A stretch of DNA of 64,000 nt from Clostridiales bacterium (GCA_012838665.1 DUOX01000040.1:23484-87483); one strand, 5' to 3'. Shown: positions 43,386 to 53,020, counted from the stretch's first letter. Translations and numbers: made by a program. Notes: generated from the letters alone by a model not told the origin.

Positions 43386-43414
43386 TTGCAATTGCCGCTG
43401 GGGAGTGATATACT
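43386..43414 (+). promoter_or_regulatory. Sigma-A promoter of argG
   Basis: TTGCAA (43386-43391) and TATACT (43409-43414) with a 17-base spacer; the argG ATG is 33 bases further on. Confidence 0.7.
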
Positions 43415-43447
43415 TTTTCACAATCAGCGCAAATTGGAGGCTTTAAT

Positions 43448-44662
43448 ATGAAGGACATAAAAAAGTGCGTACTGGCTTATTCCGGGGGGCTTGACACGTC
43501 CATAATAATTCCCTGGCTGAAGGAAAACTACGGCTGTGAGGTTATTGCGGTCTGCGCCAACGTGGGGCAGGGGGATGACGAGCTTGAGGGCCTGGAGGAA
43601 AAGGCAATAAAGACCGGGGCATCCAAGCTGTATGTTTTGGATTTGGTTGACGAGTTCGTGGACGATTTTATCATCCCCACCATGAAGGCTGGAGCAAAGT
43701 ATGAAGGTTATCTTCTGGGTACCAGCACCGCAAGGCCCGTTATAGCCAAAGGGCTTGTGGAGGTGGCCCTGAAAGAGGGGGCCGATGCCATTTGCCACGG
43801 CTGCACCGGCAAGGGCAATGACCAGGTGCGTTTTGAGCTGACCATAAAGGCCCTGGCTCCCCAGATGAATGTCATAGCTCCCTGGAGGGAGTGGGACATT
43901 AAGAGCAGGGACGATGAAATTGACTATGCCGAGGCCCATAATATACCCCTGAAAATAAACCGGGAGACAAACTATTCCAAGGATAAGAACATATGGCACC
44001 TGAGCCATGAGGGGCTTGACTTGGAGAATCCGGAAAATGAGCCCCAGTACAATAAGCCCGGATTTTTGGAGATGGGCGTTTCACCCGAGATGGCGCCGGA
44101 TAAGCCCACATACGTTGAGCTGAAATTTGAAAAGGGCGTGCCGGTAGCTCTGGACAGAGTTAAAATGAAGGCCAGCGAAATAATTTTCAAGCTTAATGAG
44201 ATTGGCGGGCAAAACGGAATAGGCATCCTTGACCTGGTTGAAAACCGCCTTGTGGGCATGAAGAGTAGGGGAGTTTATGAAACGCCCGGCGGCACCATCC
44301 TCTATAAGGCCCATGAAATCCTGGAAACCCTGTGCCTGGACAAGGATACAGCCCACCTGAAGGCCCAGCTTGCCGTAAAATATGCCGAATTGGTGTACAA
44401 CGGCCAGTGGTACACCCCGCTGAGGGAGGCCCTTGCGGCCTTTGTGGATAAGACCCAGGAAACAGTCACGGGAAAGGTAAGGCTCAAGCTCTATAAGGGC
44501 AATATTATCAACGCAGGAGTTTCCTCACCCTACAGCCTCTATTCCGAGGAAATAGCCACCTTTGGCGAGAGCGACTACAACCAAAAGGACGCAGAGGGCT
44601 TTATAAATCTGTTCGGCCTGCCTATAAAGATAAGGGCAATGCGGGAACAGGGCCTGCTGTAA
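43448..44662 (+). CDS. argG: Argininosuccinate synthase
   Basis: 404 residues. Condenses citrulline and aspartate with ATP in arginine synthesis. [15 protein letters not shown] at the N terminus is the PP-loop, followed by [17 protein letters not shown] and [16 protein letters not shown], all diagnostic. GGAGG lies before ATG. No argH follows in this window, so the partner gene is elsewhere. Regulation by ArgR is inferred from repeats upstream. Confidence 0.97.
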   Translation: MKDIKKCVLAYSGGLDTSIIIPWLKENYGCEVIAVCANVGQGDDELEGLEEKAIKTGASKLYVLDLVDEFVDDFIIPTMKAGAKYEGYLLGTSTARPVIAKGLVEVALKEGADAICHGCTGKGNDQVRFELTIKALAPQMNVIAPWREWDIKSRDDEIDYAEAHNIPLKINRETNYSKDKNIWHLSHEGLDLENPENEPQYNKPGFLEMGVSPEMAPDKPTYVELKFEKGVPVALDRVKMKASEIIFKLNEIGGQNGIGILDLVENRLVGMKSRGVYETPGGTILYKAHEILETLCLDKDTAHLKAQLAVKYAELVYNGQWYTPLREALAAFVDKTQETVTGKVRLKLYKGNIINAGVSSPYSLYSEEIATFGESDYNQKDAEGFINLFGLPIKIRAMREQGLL

Positions 44663-44675
44663 TAGAGCAAAACAT

Positions 44676-44709
44676 AAAAGCTGCTATCCATAGGGTAGCA
44701 GCTTTTTTT
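44676..44709 (+). terminator. Terminator of argG
   Basis: AAAAGCTGCTA and TAGCAGCTTTTTTT form the stem and T-tract. It faces the end of the aromatic operon and its A-run may serve that side too. Confidence 0.88.
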
Positions 44710-44727
44710 GTTGCCCGGACAACGGCG

Positions 44728-45168
44728 TCAAGCGCTTCCTCCTATCAGTTCTTTCAGATATCTTGCCGCCATCACATATCCCTCGAAACCGAAGCCGGCA
44801 AAGGTCTTGACGCAGGCCATGCCGGCGTAGGAAATCCACCGGAACTCTTCCCTTACGGAAATGTCGGAGATATGCACCTCCACGGCGGGAATGGACACCG
44901 CCTTCAGGGCGTCCAGTATCGCAATGCTGGTGTGGGTGTAGGCGGCGGGATTAATGATTATGCCCTGATACTTTCCGTATGCCTCCTGAATGGCGTCCAC
45001 AATTGCCCCTTCGTGGTTGGACTGGAAGAATTCAGTCTCAATGCCCATTTCTGCGCATTCTTTCTTGACATAGTTTATCAGGTCCGAATAGGTTTTGGAG
45101 CCGTATATATCCTTTTCCCTTATACCCAGCATGTTGATATTAGGGCCGTTTATCACCAATATTTTCAT
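44728..45168 (-). CDS. aroQ: 3-dehydroquinate dehydratase, type II
   Basis: 146 residues. Third step of the shikimate pathway. The type II signature is at the start (VINGPNINMLGIREKDIYG) with the catalytic tyrosine, and the histidine motifs are FQSNHEGAIVD and VEVHISD. Last gene of the eight-gene aromatic operon; its start lies 29 bases inside the end of the aroE-aroK fusion. Confidence 0.96.
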   Translation of the reverse strand: MKILVINGPNINMLGIREKDIYGSKTYSDLINYVKKECAEMGIETEFFQSNHEGAIVDAIQEAYGKYQGIIINPAAYTHTSIAILDALKAVSIPAVEVHISDISVREEFRWISYAGMACVKTFAGFGFEGYVMAARYLKELIGGSA

Positions 45169-46381
45169 AATACACCTCTATTGCTTTATCGACTGTTTGA
45201 GCCAAATCGCCGCAGTTATCTACAGCAGCGTCCGCAAACAACTCGTATCGGGGCCGCCTTGCCTTAAACATTTCCTCCAAGCTGCCGGCCTGGGAGAGGG
45301 GCCTTCCATCGGTGGGCAGCTCCTTTAAGGGCCGTGTAATATATATCACCATGCCGTTTTGACGCAGGGGAAGGTAGTTCTCGTCCCGAAGGACGCACCC
45401 GCCGCCCGTGGCGATTACGTACCCGGTTTCCTTCCCGAAATCCGAAATGACCTCAGATTCCAATTGCCTGAAATGCTCCTCCCCATGTCGGGTGAAAACC
45501 TCCGGGATGGACATGCCGGCCCTGGCGGCAATTTCCTCGTCCGTGTCCACAAATTTCTTCCCCAGCTCTTGCGCCAGCGTTTTGCCTAGGGTGCTTTTCC
45601 CGGAGCCGGGCATGCCGATTAAGACTATGTTGCTCATCAGCCGGCGCAGGGCGGAAATGACTTCTTCTATCTTCGCGTCGGTTATTTTTTCACCGGTGAA
45701 AAGCTCGGCGCTGGCCTTTGCCTGCACCACCAGCATGGGCAGGCCCCCGGAACAGGGGAGGCCAAGCCTTTCCGCCTCCAACAGCAGGGCGGTTTTAAGC
45801 GGGTTATAAATTACGTCCAAAACCCCGGAAAGTTTGGGAAAGAGGCGTAAATCCACGGGGGACTTGCCGCAATTGGGGTACATTCCCATCGGCGTTGTGT
45901 TCACCAGAACGTCGGCGTCCGCATAGCGGGAAAGGTTGGAATAGTTGTTTTCACCGGTTCGGGAGATTAGGACTATTTCTCCTGCCCCCAGTTTTTTTGC
46001 CGCCGCCTGGGCCGTCATGGCTGTGCCGCCGGTGCCCAGGATTATTATTTTTTTGCCTTCGAAGGGAATGCCGCTTCTCTCGACCATGCAGATAAAGCCC
46101 TGTATGTCCGTGTTGTAGCCGTAAAGCCTGCCGTTTTTCACCACAAGGGTGTTGACGCTGCCTATCTCGACCGCGTCCGGGTCAATGTGGTCGCAAAAGG
46201 GCATAACCGCTTTTTTATAGGGTATGGTTACATTGAGGCCGCAGAAATCACGGCTGTTGATAAAATGCTCCAAGCCGTCCCTCGGGACAGGACGAAGCTG
46301 GTATTCGTAAGAAGCCAGCATGCGGTGTATCTGAGGGGAAAAGCTGTGTCCGATTTTTTCGCCTATAAGTCCGTATTTCAT
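45140..46381 (-). CDS. aroEK: Fused shikimate dehydrogenase - shikimate kinase
   Basis: 413 residues with two complete enzymes. Residues 1-248 are AroE: GEKIGHSFSPQIH, NVTIPYKK with the catalytic lysine K56, D92 in YNTD, and the NADP site ILGTGGTAMTA. Residues 249-413 are AroK: Walker A GMPGSGKST at 256-264, DTDEEI, and GGGCVLR. Together they turn 3-dehydroshikimate into shikimate 3-phosphate. No stop, frameshift or internal ribosome binding site separates them. ATG 46381 is chosen because AAGGA lies nine bases upstream. It overlaps aroQ by 29 bases. Confidence 0.95.
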   Translation of the reverse strand: MKYGLIGEKIGHSFSPQIHRMLASYEYQLRPVPRDGLEHFINSRDFCGLNVTIPYKKAVMPFCDHIDPDAVEIGSVNTLVVKNGRLYGYNTDIQGFICMVERSGIPFEGKKIIILGTGGTAMTAQAAAKKLGAGEIVLISRTGENNYSNLSRYADADVLVNTTPMGMYPNCGKSPVDLRLFPKLSGVLDVIYNPLKTALLLEAERLGLPCSGGLPMLVVQAKASAELFTGEKITDAKIEEVISALRRLMSNIVLIGMPGSGKSTLGKTLAQELGKKFVDTDEEIAARAGMSIPEVFTRHGEEHFRQLESEVISDFGKETGYVIATGGGCVLRDENYLPLRQNGMVIYITRPLKELPTDGRPLSQAGSLEEMFKARRPRYELFADAAVDNCGDLAQTVDKAIEVYYENIGDKRP

Positions 46382-46393
46382 ACCCAACCATCC

Positions 46394-47536
46394 TTAGAAA
46401 ACTTCCGTATAGCCGCCCAGGAAAACGAAAAAGGGGTCGCTTTCCAGAAGGGAGAGGACGTCCAGGGTTTCCTCCGAATCCACCGGGGCTTCCACGTCAA
46501 AATAGAAAACGAATTCAAAGTCTTTTCCGGGTATTGGCCGGCTCTCTATTTTACACAGGTTCAATCCCCTGGTGGAAAACTTGGAAAGCAGGCTGTACAG
46601 AGAGCCCGGCTTATGGGGCACCGAGGACATGAAGGAGATCTTGTTGGAGCCGGGGTATATCTCCATCTTCTTTGAAATGCAGATAAAGCGGGTATAATTG
46701 TGGTCACTGTTTTGAACGTTATCGGAGATGATGGAAAGCCCGTATATGTCCGCGCAGTTAGCCGAGGAAATCGCGGCTATATCCGAGCGGCCCGACTGGG
46801 CAACGTATTGGGCGGCCGCAGCGGTGTTTAAAAAGACCGTTGCCTTAATATGGGGATGTGCCCTTAAAAAGTCGCTGCACTGGTCCAGGGCCTGCTCGTG
46901 GGATACTATTTCAGTTATATCCTCCAGCTTGACGCCGGGCTTTGCCAGAAGCACATGCTCTATCTTCAGCTTAAGGCTCCTGACGATATAGAATTTGTAT
47001 TTTACCATCAGGTCGTAGACCTCGGTTACGGAACCGGCGGAGCTGTTTTCAATGGGCAGTATGCCATATCTGCACATGCCGCTTTCTACTGCCTGGAATA
47101 CTCCCTCAAATCGGCTGAAGTACATAATCTGGGGAAGGGAGAAGAGCCTGTCGCAGACCTGCTGAGAGTATGCGCCCTCCACCCCCTGACATGCCACCAC
47201 GGCTTTGGAGGGAAAGCTCTTGTCGGTTTCCTCCGCCGCCTTTTCAATCTGCTTACGCAGAGCCGACTTGCCGCCCCGGAGCCTATATTCCTGATAATTG
47301 CGGCTCAAGTCGAAAATCGTGCTAAACAAAGTCTTAGTATAGTTTTCAAGCTCGCTGCCGGTAATGCCCGTAACCCTGTGGAGTATTTCCCTCTCCCTGC
47401 CCGCCGATTTAACAGGGAGGACGGTTTTGGCTTTTTCATCGGCAATTTGGGAGACTATTTCCATTCTCCGCTTAAAAAGCCGGGCAAGTTCATCGTCAAT
47501 ACTGTCTATTCTGGTTCTCAATTCTTCCAGCATCAT
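46394..47536 (-). CDS. pheA: Bifunctional chorismate mutase / prephenate dehydratase
   Basis: 380 residues in three parts: AroQ-type chorismate mutase about 1-85 (LRTRIDSIDDELARLFKRRM), prephenate dehydratase about 100-285 (QGVEGAYSQQ, GILPIENSSAGSV, SHEQALDQC) and an ACT domain at the end with ESRPIPG, the phenylalanine-binding motif. Feedback inhibition by phenylalanine is therefore likely. It is the only chorismate mutase seen in the operon and supplies prephenate to TyrA too. Confidence 0.95.
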   Translation of the reverse strand: MMLEELRTRIDSIDDELARLFKRRMEIVSQIADEKAKTVLPVKSAGREREILHRVTGITGSELENYTKTLFSTIFDLSRNYQEYRLRGGKSALRKQIEKAAEETDKSFPSKAVVACQGVEGAYSQQVCDRLFSLPQIMYFSRFEGVFQAVESGMCRYGILPIENSSAGSVTEVYDLMVKYKFYIVRSLKLKIEHVLLAKPGVKLEDITEIVSHEQALDQCSDFLRAHPHIKATVFLNTAAAAQYVAQSGRSDIAAISSANCADIYGLSIISDNVQNSDHNYTRFICISKKMEIYPGSNKISFMSSVPHKPGSLYSLLSKFSTRGLNLCKIESRPIPGKDFEFVFYFDVEAPVDSEETLDVLSLLESDPFFVFLGGYTEVF

Positions 47537-47549
47537 TTTCCACATCCTT

Positions 47550-48623
47550 TCAGATAAGCATATCAAGTAATGTTATGGCCACAGCCGCCTCCACGCAGGG
47601 AACGGCCCTTGGCACTATGCAGGGGTCATGCCTCCCGCCAATTGTTACCACGGTGTTTTCCATAGTATTTAAATCAACGGTATTCTGCGGAATCCCAATG
47701 GAGGCTGTGGGCTTGATGGCCACATCCATGACAACGGGCATTCCGGAACTGATACCTCCCAGAATTCCGCCGTGGTTGTTGGTTTTAGTGCGGACTTTCC
47801 CATCATTGATTTCAAAAGGGTCGTTGTGCTCCGAACCCCGCATCCTGGCGGCGGCAAAGCCCGCCCCAAAGGAGACGCCCCGCACGCCCGGAATTCCGAA
47901 CACTGCCGAGGCCAGCCTGTTTTCCAGGCCGTGGAACATAGGCTCACCCAGCCCGGGCAGTAGCCCAATGGCGTAGCATCGGATTATGCCGCCTACGGAA
48001 TCCATGTCCTGCTTTGCCTTCAAAATTTCCTCCCGCATCTTCTCTCCGGCGGTGTCATCGTTTACGGGGAAGGTTTTGGAGCGAATTGCATACAGGCCCT
48101 CCGGGCTCACGCGGACCGGGTCCAGCGGCAGGTCGCCAACTCCCCCAATCTCCAGAATCTGTGCCCCCACCGTTATTCCGCACTCGGCTAGAAGCTGCAG
48201 GCAGAGGGCCCCGGCAAAGCACAATGGAGCTGTGAGCCTGCCGGAAAACTGGCCGCCCCCTCGGATGTCGTTATAGCCGCTGTATTTAATCATGGCGGTG
48301 TAATCCGCATGGGAGGGGCGCGGGACGGTTTTAAGTTTGCCATAGTCCCCGGAGCGGACATCGGAATTATTTATAACGGTACAGACCGGGGCGCCACAGG
48401 TGGCGCCGTCCACAAGGCCGGATATGATTTGGGGCTTATCCTCCTCCCGGCGGGAAGTGGAAAGCTCGCTCAAGCCGGGGGCGCGGCGGGCCATAAAGGC
48501 TGCTACTTCCTCCATATCCGGGCGAAAGCCTGACGGGAGTCCGTCAATTACGACCCCTATGGCCTCGGAATGGGACTGGCCGAAAATTGTTACCTTTATC
48601 TTCTCTCCTAATGTATTAGACAT
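47550..48623 (-). CDS. aroC: Chorismate synthase
   Basis: 357 residues. Converts EPSP to chorismate with reduced FMN. Typical motifs are FGQSHSEAIGVVIDGLPSG near the N terminus, RPSHADYTAMIKY and DIRGGGQFSGR. GGGGGGAA precedes ATG 48623. It overlaps aroA by eight bases. Confidence 0.97.
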   Translation of the reverse strand: MSNTLGEKIKVTIFGQSHSEAIGVVIDGLPSGFRPDMEEVAAFMARRAPGLSELSTSRREEDKPQIISGLVDGATCGAPVCTVINNSDVRSGDYGKLKTVPRPSHADYTAMIKYSGYNDIRGGGQFSGRLTAPLCFAGALCLQLLAECGITVGAQILEIGGVGDLPLDPVRVSPEGLYAIRSKTFPVNDDTAGEKMREEILKAKQDMDSVGGIIRCYAIGLLPGLGEPMFHGLENRLASAVFGIPGVRGVSFGAGFAAARMRGSEHNDPFEINDGKVRTKTNNHGGILGGISSGMPVVMDVAIKPTASIGIPQNTVDLNTMENTVVTIGGRHDPCIVPRAVPCVEAAVAITLLDMLI

Positions 48624-49869
48624 TTGCTATTCCCCCCAATGTTATAAAATCCTCAAAAAAGCCTGGATAGGACTTTTCTACCGCCCTCCAGCCGCTTATG
48701 GTTACGGGTTCATCTGAAAACAGGGCAGCTACGGCGGCGCTCATAACCATTCTGTGGTCGTTGAAGCCTAAAACCCTGCCTCCGATAAATCTCTTTCCAC
48801 CACAAATAATCAGTTCGTCTTCCTTTTCTGAAACCTTCGCCCCCAGCCTTGCAAGGGTATCCGCAATGGCGGAGAGCCTGTCGCTTTCCTTGAGCCTGAG
48901 CCTTCTGGCGTTGTATATCCTTGTGGTACCCCCGGCGGCTGCGGCTACCACCGAGAGGACCGGAATCAGGTCGGGGATTTCGCCCGCGTCAATTTCGATG
49001 CCCCTTAAGGGAGCGGAAGAGACGGTGACAGCGCCGGGAGAGACTTTCACGTCTGCCCCGAAGTCTCGTAAAATGTCCGCAACCGCTCTGTCTCCTTGGG
49101 TAGAGTCCATATCAAGGCCCTCTACAGTGACGGGGCCGGACAGGGCTCCGGCACAGAGCCAGAAGGCTGAATTTGACCAGTCACCCTCGGCCGTCAGCTC
49201 TTTTGTGGATGTATATTTAGATTCGGGAGGTATTATATACATGTCTTTTTCCTCTATCACTGTTACCCCGAACCTGCTCATTACGGAAAGGGTCATATCC
49301 ACATAGCCCTTGGACTGCAGGGGCGTGAGAAGCCTGACCTGCCCGCCGCCTATCAGAGGGAGGGTTAAAAGTATGCCTGTCAGGTACTGGGAACTGATAT
49401 CCCCCGGCAGGGAAAAGACTCCGCCTTTCAGCCTGCCGGATACGTTAAAGGGCAGGCGCCGGGAGCTGAAGACCGCCCCGTGCTCCTCAAGCTGCGTAAG
49501 GAGAGGTTCGAGGGGCCGCTGGGGCAGCCTGCCGGAGCCCGTAAACCTTGCCCCGCAGCCCAGGGCCGCGGCAACGGGTATCAGAAAGCGAAGGGTTGAG
49601 CCGCTTTCGCCGCAGTCCAGAAGGGGAGGGGCGGAAATGTCGGGCACAATGGGCTCTATGTTAAGAGATGTTGCGTAGCGGTTAATCTTTGCCCCAAGAG
49701 CCGAAAGGCATCTTATTGTGGCCTCAATATCCTCCGATGTACCCTTTAAATTCAGGGTAACGGGCTTGTCGCCCAAGGCTGCGCATATCAGCATCCTGTG
49801 GACATGGGATTTGGAGGGTATGGCGGAAATAACGCCGGAAAGGGGAGAGGGGATTACCGTAACATCCAT
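48616..49869 (-). CDS. aroA: 3-phosphoshikimate 1-carboxyvinyltransferase (EPSP synthase)
   Basis: 417 residues. Joins PEP to shikimate 3-phosphate. Key stretches: SGVISAIPSKSHVHRML, CGESGSTLRFLIPVAAALG, RLPQRPLEPL and KESDRLSAI. In place of the usual NAG-type glycine motif the sequence reads DCGESGST, as in class II-type enzymes. ATG 49869 behind AGGTGAT is preferred to GTG 49878. Confidence 0.95.
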   Translation of the reverse strand: MDVTVIPSPLSGVISAIPSKSHVHRMLICAALGDKPVTLNLKGTSEDIEATIRCLSALGAKINRYATSLNIEPIVPDISAPPLLDCGESGSTLRFLIPVAAALGCGARFTGSGRLPQRPLEPLLTQLEEHGAVFSSRRLPFNVSGRLKGGVFSLPGDISSQYLTGILLTLPLIGGGQVRLLTPLQSKGYVDMTLSVMSRFGVTVIEEKDMYIIPPESKYTSTKELTAEGDWSNSAFWLCAGALSGPVTVEGLDMDSTQGDRAVADILRDFGADVKVSPGAVTVSSAPLRGIEIDAGEIPDLIPVLSVVAAAAGGTTRIYNARRLRLKESDRLSAIADTLARLGAKVSEKEDELIICGGKRFIGGRVLGFNDHRMVMSAAVAALFSDEPVTISGWRAVEKSYPGFFEDFITLGGIANV

Positions 49870-49870
49870 A

Positions 49871-50929
49871 TCAATCACCTAGGCCCGCGGCAATAAAGCC
49901 CGGTAGTTGCGAAACGTCAATTTTGTGTATATGGCACTGGCCTATTTTGCGGGGAATAATCAGGTTAATACGGCCTCCGCTACGCTTTTTGTCGGACAAG
50001 GCAGCTCCTGTCAGCTCCTCCGCTGAATAGGGGCAGGAAACGGGAAGCCCGTTATTGTTTAGAGCCTTTAAAATTGGGGATAGGCAGTCTTCATTTGACA
50101 AGCCAAGGCTGAGGGCGGCACGGGCGGCAATAACCATGCCCATGGAAACGGCGTGGCCGTGGCTCACAGTGAAATTGCTGCACTTCTCAATGGCATGACC
50201 CGCGGTGTGGCCGAAATTCAATAGCTGCCGCAGCCCCCCGTCAAATTCGTCCTTTCCAACTATTTCCGCCTTTGAAAGAACGCAGCGGTAAATGGAGTCT
50301 TCCAGTTCCTGTCTGGGACTACCGGCGGAGAGCCTCTCAAATAGTATGGGGTCGGAGATGAAACCGTACTTTATGGCCTCCGCCAGGCCGTTGGAAAACA
50401 GGCCGGGCGGGAGGGCAGAGATTATATCTGTATCGCATATTACAAGTTTTGGCTGGTAAAAGGCGCCGGCCAGGTTTTTTCCCGCCGCCAGGTTTACGGC
50501 GGTTTTGCCACCTACGGAAGAATCTATGGCGGCCAGAAAAGTGGTGGGAATCTGAACGAAGGGTATCCCGCGCTTGAAACACGCTGCGGCAAAGCCCGCC
50601 AAATCCCCCACAACGCCGCCTCCCAGGGCCACCACCAGATCGGATTTTGTCAGCTCCTCTCCGGCAAGGAATTCCAAAATCTCATTTAATACAGCCATGT
50701 TCTTGGATTTTTCCCCGCTGGAAAAGACGAATTTCACAACCCGGAAGCCTGCGTCCGTCAGAGACATTTCCGTTATCCCGGCGTATAGCGCATAGACTAT
50801 GTCGTCGGTAATAATTGCCGCAGTGCCGGGACTGCATACCTGGGATATAAGCTCTCCGCAGCGGTTTAAAAGGCCGTGGCCGATTAGAACGTTGTAGCTT
50901 TTTGAGGTTTTTACATGCACTGTTTTCAT
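49871..50929 (-). CDS. aroB: 3-dehydroquinate synthase
   Basis: 352 residues, NAD and metal dependent; makes dehydroquinate from DAHP. GGGVVGDLAGFAAACFKRG and PTTFLAAIDSSVGGKTAVN are diagnostic, and the metal site histidines lie in NFGHTAGHAIE and SHGHAVSMGM. It overlaps tyrA by four bases. Confidence 0.97.
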   Translation of the reverse strand: MKTVHVKTSKSYNVLIGHGLLNRCGELISQVCSPGTAAIITDDIVYALYAGITEMSLTDAGFRVVKFVFSSGEKSKNMAVLNEILEFLAGEELTKSDLVVALGGGVVGDLAGFAAACFKRGIPFVQIPTTFLAAIDSSVGGKTAVNLAAGKNLAGAFYQPKLVICDTDIISALPPGLFSNGLAEAIKYGFISDPILFERLSAGSPRQELEDSIYRCVLSKAEIVGKDEFDGGLRQLLNFGHTAGHAIEKCSNFTVSHGHAVSMGMVIAARAALSLGLSNEDCLSPILKALNNNGLPVSCPYSAEELTGAALSDKKRSGGRINLIIPRKIGQCHIHKIDVSQLPGFIAAGLGD

Positions 50930-51777
50930 CCGCTTTTCTCCTGTTTCGCATCCAGATTTTCTTTAATTTCCCTGCATTTACGCAGCAGCCTGCAGAGTCC
51001 TCGGCGATCCTGACTGCGCACCAACTCCATAAGCTCCCGGAGCCGCAGGATGAACTCGTCTGCTTCCCTGCAGAGGTGCTCCCTGTTTTCAATTAACAGC
51101 TCCGACCACATGGTCTCGTTAATCCTGGCGATTCTTGTCATGTCCCTGAAACTGCCTGCGGTGAAGCCCTCATATTCCGGAGCCAGAGGGCTGCTGATGT
51201 AGGCACAGGACAAGAGGTGGCACAGGTGGGAGGTGTATGAGACAATCTCGTCGTGCCGCTCCGGCGTTACGATTTGAAGTCTTCCAAAGCCCAGTTTCAA
51301 CGCCAGCTTCCACACCGTTTTTACGGCTTTTCTGGGCGTGTTTTCATAGGGCGTCAGGATAAGGGAGGCGTTGAGAAACAGCTCCGGGAAGGAGTTTTCA
51401 AAACCGCCCCGGGCGGCTCCCGCCATGGGATGGGCTCCGATAAATATGAACTGGGCATTTTCAGCAACACTTTTCAGGGCTGAACAGACGAAGCTTTTTA
51501 CGCCGCAGCAGTCCATGACAATGGCGCCCTTTTTGAACAGCCGGGCATGTTTTTTTACATACTCAACTGTCTCGGCGGGATACAGGGTAACAACAACCAT
51601 ATCGCATTTGGAAAGGCAGTTTTGGGATAGTCTGCCGTCAATTACCCCCAGGTCCAGGGCAGCGCTTATGACATTCTGGGAGATGTCGCCGCCCCAGACC
51701 ACCGTATCCGTGTAGGCCTTAAGGGCCTTTGCCAGGCTGCCCCCTATAAGGCCGAGACCCACAATGCCAATAGTCAT
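50926..51777 (-). CDS. tyrA: Prephenate dehydrogenase
   Basis: 283 residues. NAD-dependent step to 4-hydroxyphenylpyruvate for tyrosine. N-terminal GIVGLGLIGGSLAKAL, then GAHPMAGAARGGFENS with the catalytic histidine. No mutase or ACT domain is fused to it, so it is not directly feedback regulated by an ACT domain. ATG 51777 follows GGGAGGGTG. Confidence 0.94.
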   Translation of the reverse strand: MTIGIVGLGLIGGSLAKALKAYTDTVVWGGDISQNVISAALDLGVIDGRLSQNCLSKCDMVVVTLYPAETVEYVKKHARLFKKGAIVMDCCGVKSFVCSALKSVAENAQFIFIGAHPMAGAARGGFENSFPELFLNASLILTPYENTPRKAVKTVWKLALKLGFGRLQIVTPERHDEIVSYTSHLCHLLSCAYISSPLAPEYEGFTAGSFRDMTRIARINETMWSELLIENREHLCREADEFILRLRELMELVRSQDRRGLCRLLRKCREIKENLDAKQEKSG

Positions 51778-51793
51778 GACATCACCCTCCCGT

Positions 51794-52801
51794 CTACCTG
51801 TCCGCAAAAGGACGGATGGCATTTACTTTCTTCATGAGCTCGGAGAAGGCTTCGGGGGTCAGGGACTGGGGGCCGTCGCAAAGGGCGTTGGCCGGGTCGT
51901 TGTGTACCTCGATTATGAGTCCGTCAGCCCCTGCGGCAGTGGCGGCCAGAGCCATTGGCCGCACAAGACGGGCATAGCCTGTGGAATGGCTGGGGTCAAC
52001 GATAACGGGCAGGTGGCTGAGCCCGTGAAGAATGGGGATTGCAGAGAGATCAAGAGTATTTCTGGTGTAGGTTTCAAAGGTCCTGATGCCCCGTTCGCAA
52101 AGAATCACCTCTCTGTTGCCGCCGGCCAGTATATATTCGGCGCTCATAAGCAGCTCCTGCAGGGTGTTGGCCAGGCCCCGTTTAAGGAGTATGGGTTTTC
52201 TAAGCTGGCCAAGCTGTTTCAACAGCTCAAAGTTCTGCATATTTCTGGCGCCCACTTGAATAATATCAATGTATTCAAACATGGGAATGTGAGAGGCGTC
52301 CATAATTTCGCTGACCACGGGAAGGCCTGTTTCTTTTTTGGCTTCCATCAGCAGCTTGATGCCAAGCTCCTGTAGGCCCTGGAAGGAGTAGGGGGAGGTG
52401 CGGGGTTTAAAGGCTCCCCCCCGTAAAAGGGTCGCTCCCGCGGCCTTTACGGCTTTTGCAACAGAAATTATCTGCTTCTCGGACTCAACGGAGCAGGGAC
52501 CTGCAATTACCTGGAAGTGTCCGCCGCCTATTTTAACCCCACAGGGCAGGGTTATAACCGTGTCTTCCCCGTGGAACTTCCTGCTTGCGTTTTTGAAAGG
52601 GTCCTGTATGCGCTTTACATCCTCGACAATTTCCAAAGCCCTTATGACTTCGATATCAAGAGAAGAAGTGTCACCCACAATACCCAATATAGTATGGTTG
52701 GTGCCAATAGAGAGGTGGATATCGAAGCCCATGGCTTTGAGCCAGGAGCTGAAGTTATCGATTTGAGATTTGTTTGCGTTTTTCTTCATTATTACTATCA
52801 T
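51794..52801 (-). CDS. aroF: 3-deoxy-7-phosphoheptulonate synthase (DAHP synthase)
   Basis: 335 residues, first step of the shikimate pathway. An N-terminal ferredoxin-like regulatory domain (about 1-70, starting MIVIMKKNANKSQID) precedes the catalytic barrel with VIAGPCSVES, LLRGGAFKPRTSPYSFQG and VDPSHSTG. The N-terminal domain is the inhibitor-binding part in related type I-beta enzymes. GGAGG lies before ATG 52801. First structural gene behind the attenuator. Confidence 0.96.
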   Translation of the reverse strand: MIVIMKKNANKSQIDNFSSWLKAMGFDIHLSIGTNHTILGIVGDTSSLDIEVIRALEIVEDVKRIQDPFKNASRKFHGEDTVITLPCGVKIGGGHFQVIAGPCSVESEKQIISVAKAVKAAGATLLRGGAFKPRTSPYSFQGLQELGIKLLMEAKKETGLPVVSEIMDASHIPMFEYIDIIQVGARNMQNFELLKQLGQLRKPILLKRGLANTLQELLMSAEYILAGGNREVILCERGIRTFETYTRNTLDLSAIPILHGLSHLPVIVDPSHSTGYARLVRPMALAATAAGADGLIIEVHNDPANALCDGPQSLTPEAFSELMKKVNAIRPFADR

Positions 52802-52828
52802 ATTTAATCCCTCCAAGGTGTTTTATAT

Positions 52829-52866
52829 AAAAAACGGGTTCCGCAGTGAGTAATACTGCGGAACCC
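52829..52866 (-). terminator. Attenuator terminator before aroF
   Basis: On the minus strand GGGTTCCGCAGT pairs with ACTGCGGAACCC (12 bp, 7-base loop) and runs into GTTTTTT. It lies 27 bases before aroF, downstream of the leader peptide. A second stem can form just before it from CAGTTGATGT (52922-52913, covering the leader stop) and ACATCAATTG (52875-52866); it touches the terminator by only one base. Confidence 0.9.
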
Positions 52867-52915
52867 AATTGATGTTAATTAAGATGAAATTATGCTAAGT
52901 TTTGCCAATTTTACA

Positions 52916-53020
52916 TCAACTGTAACCTGTTTGCAGCATACTCAAATTAGCCTTATCCAAAAAATAGATAAAGCTAAAGTAAAAGTAATAGTATGCTGCT
53001 GTGAATGTGCGAATTGACAT
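52916..53020 (-). CDS. Aromatic leader peptide, 34 residues (transcription attenuator)
   Basis: ATG at 53020 has GGAG nine bases upstream. The peptide starts MSIRTFTAA and residues 10-20 read YYYFYFSFIYF, nine of eleven being Tyr or Phe; the stop is TGA at 52916. Such a run of the pathway's own end products in a short ORF between promoter and terminator is the mark of ribosome-mediated attenuation as in pheL and trpL. An in-frame ATG 15 bases earlier (53035) has no good ribosome binding site. Confidence 0.88.
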   Translation of the reverse strand: MSIRTFTAAYYYFYFSFIYFLDKANLSMLQTGYS

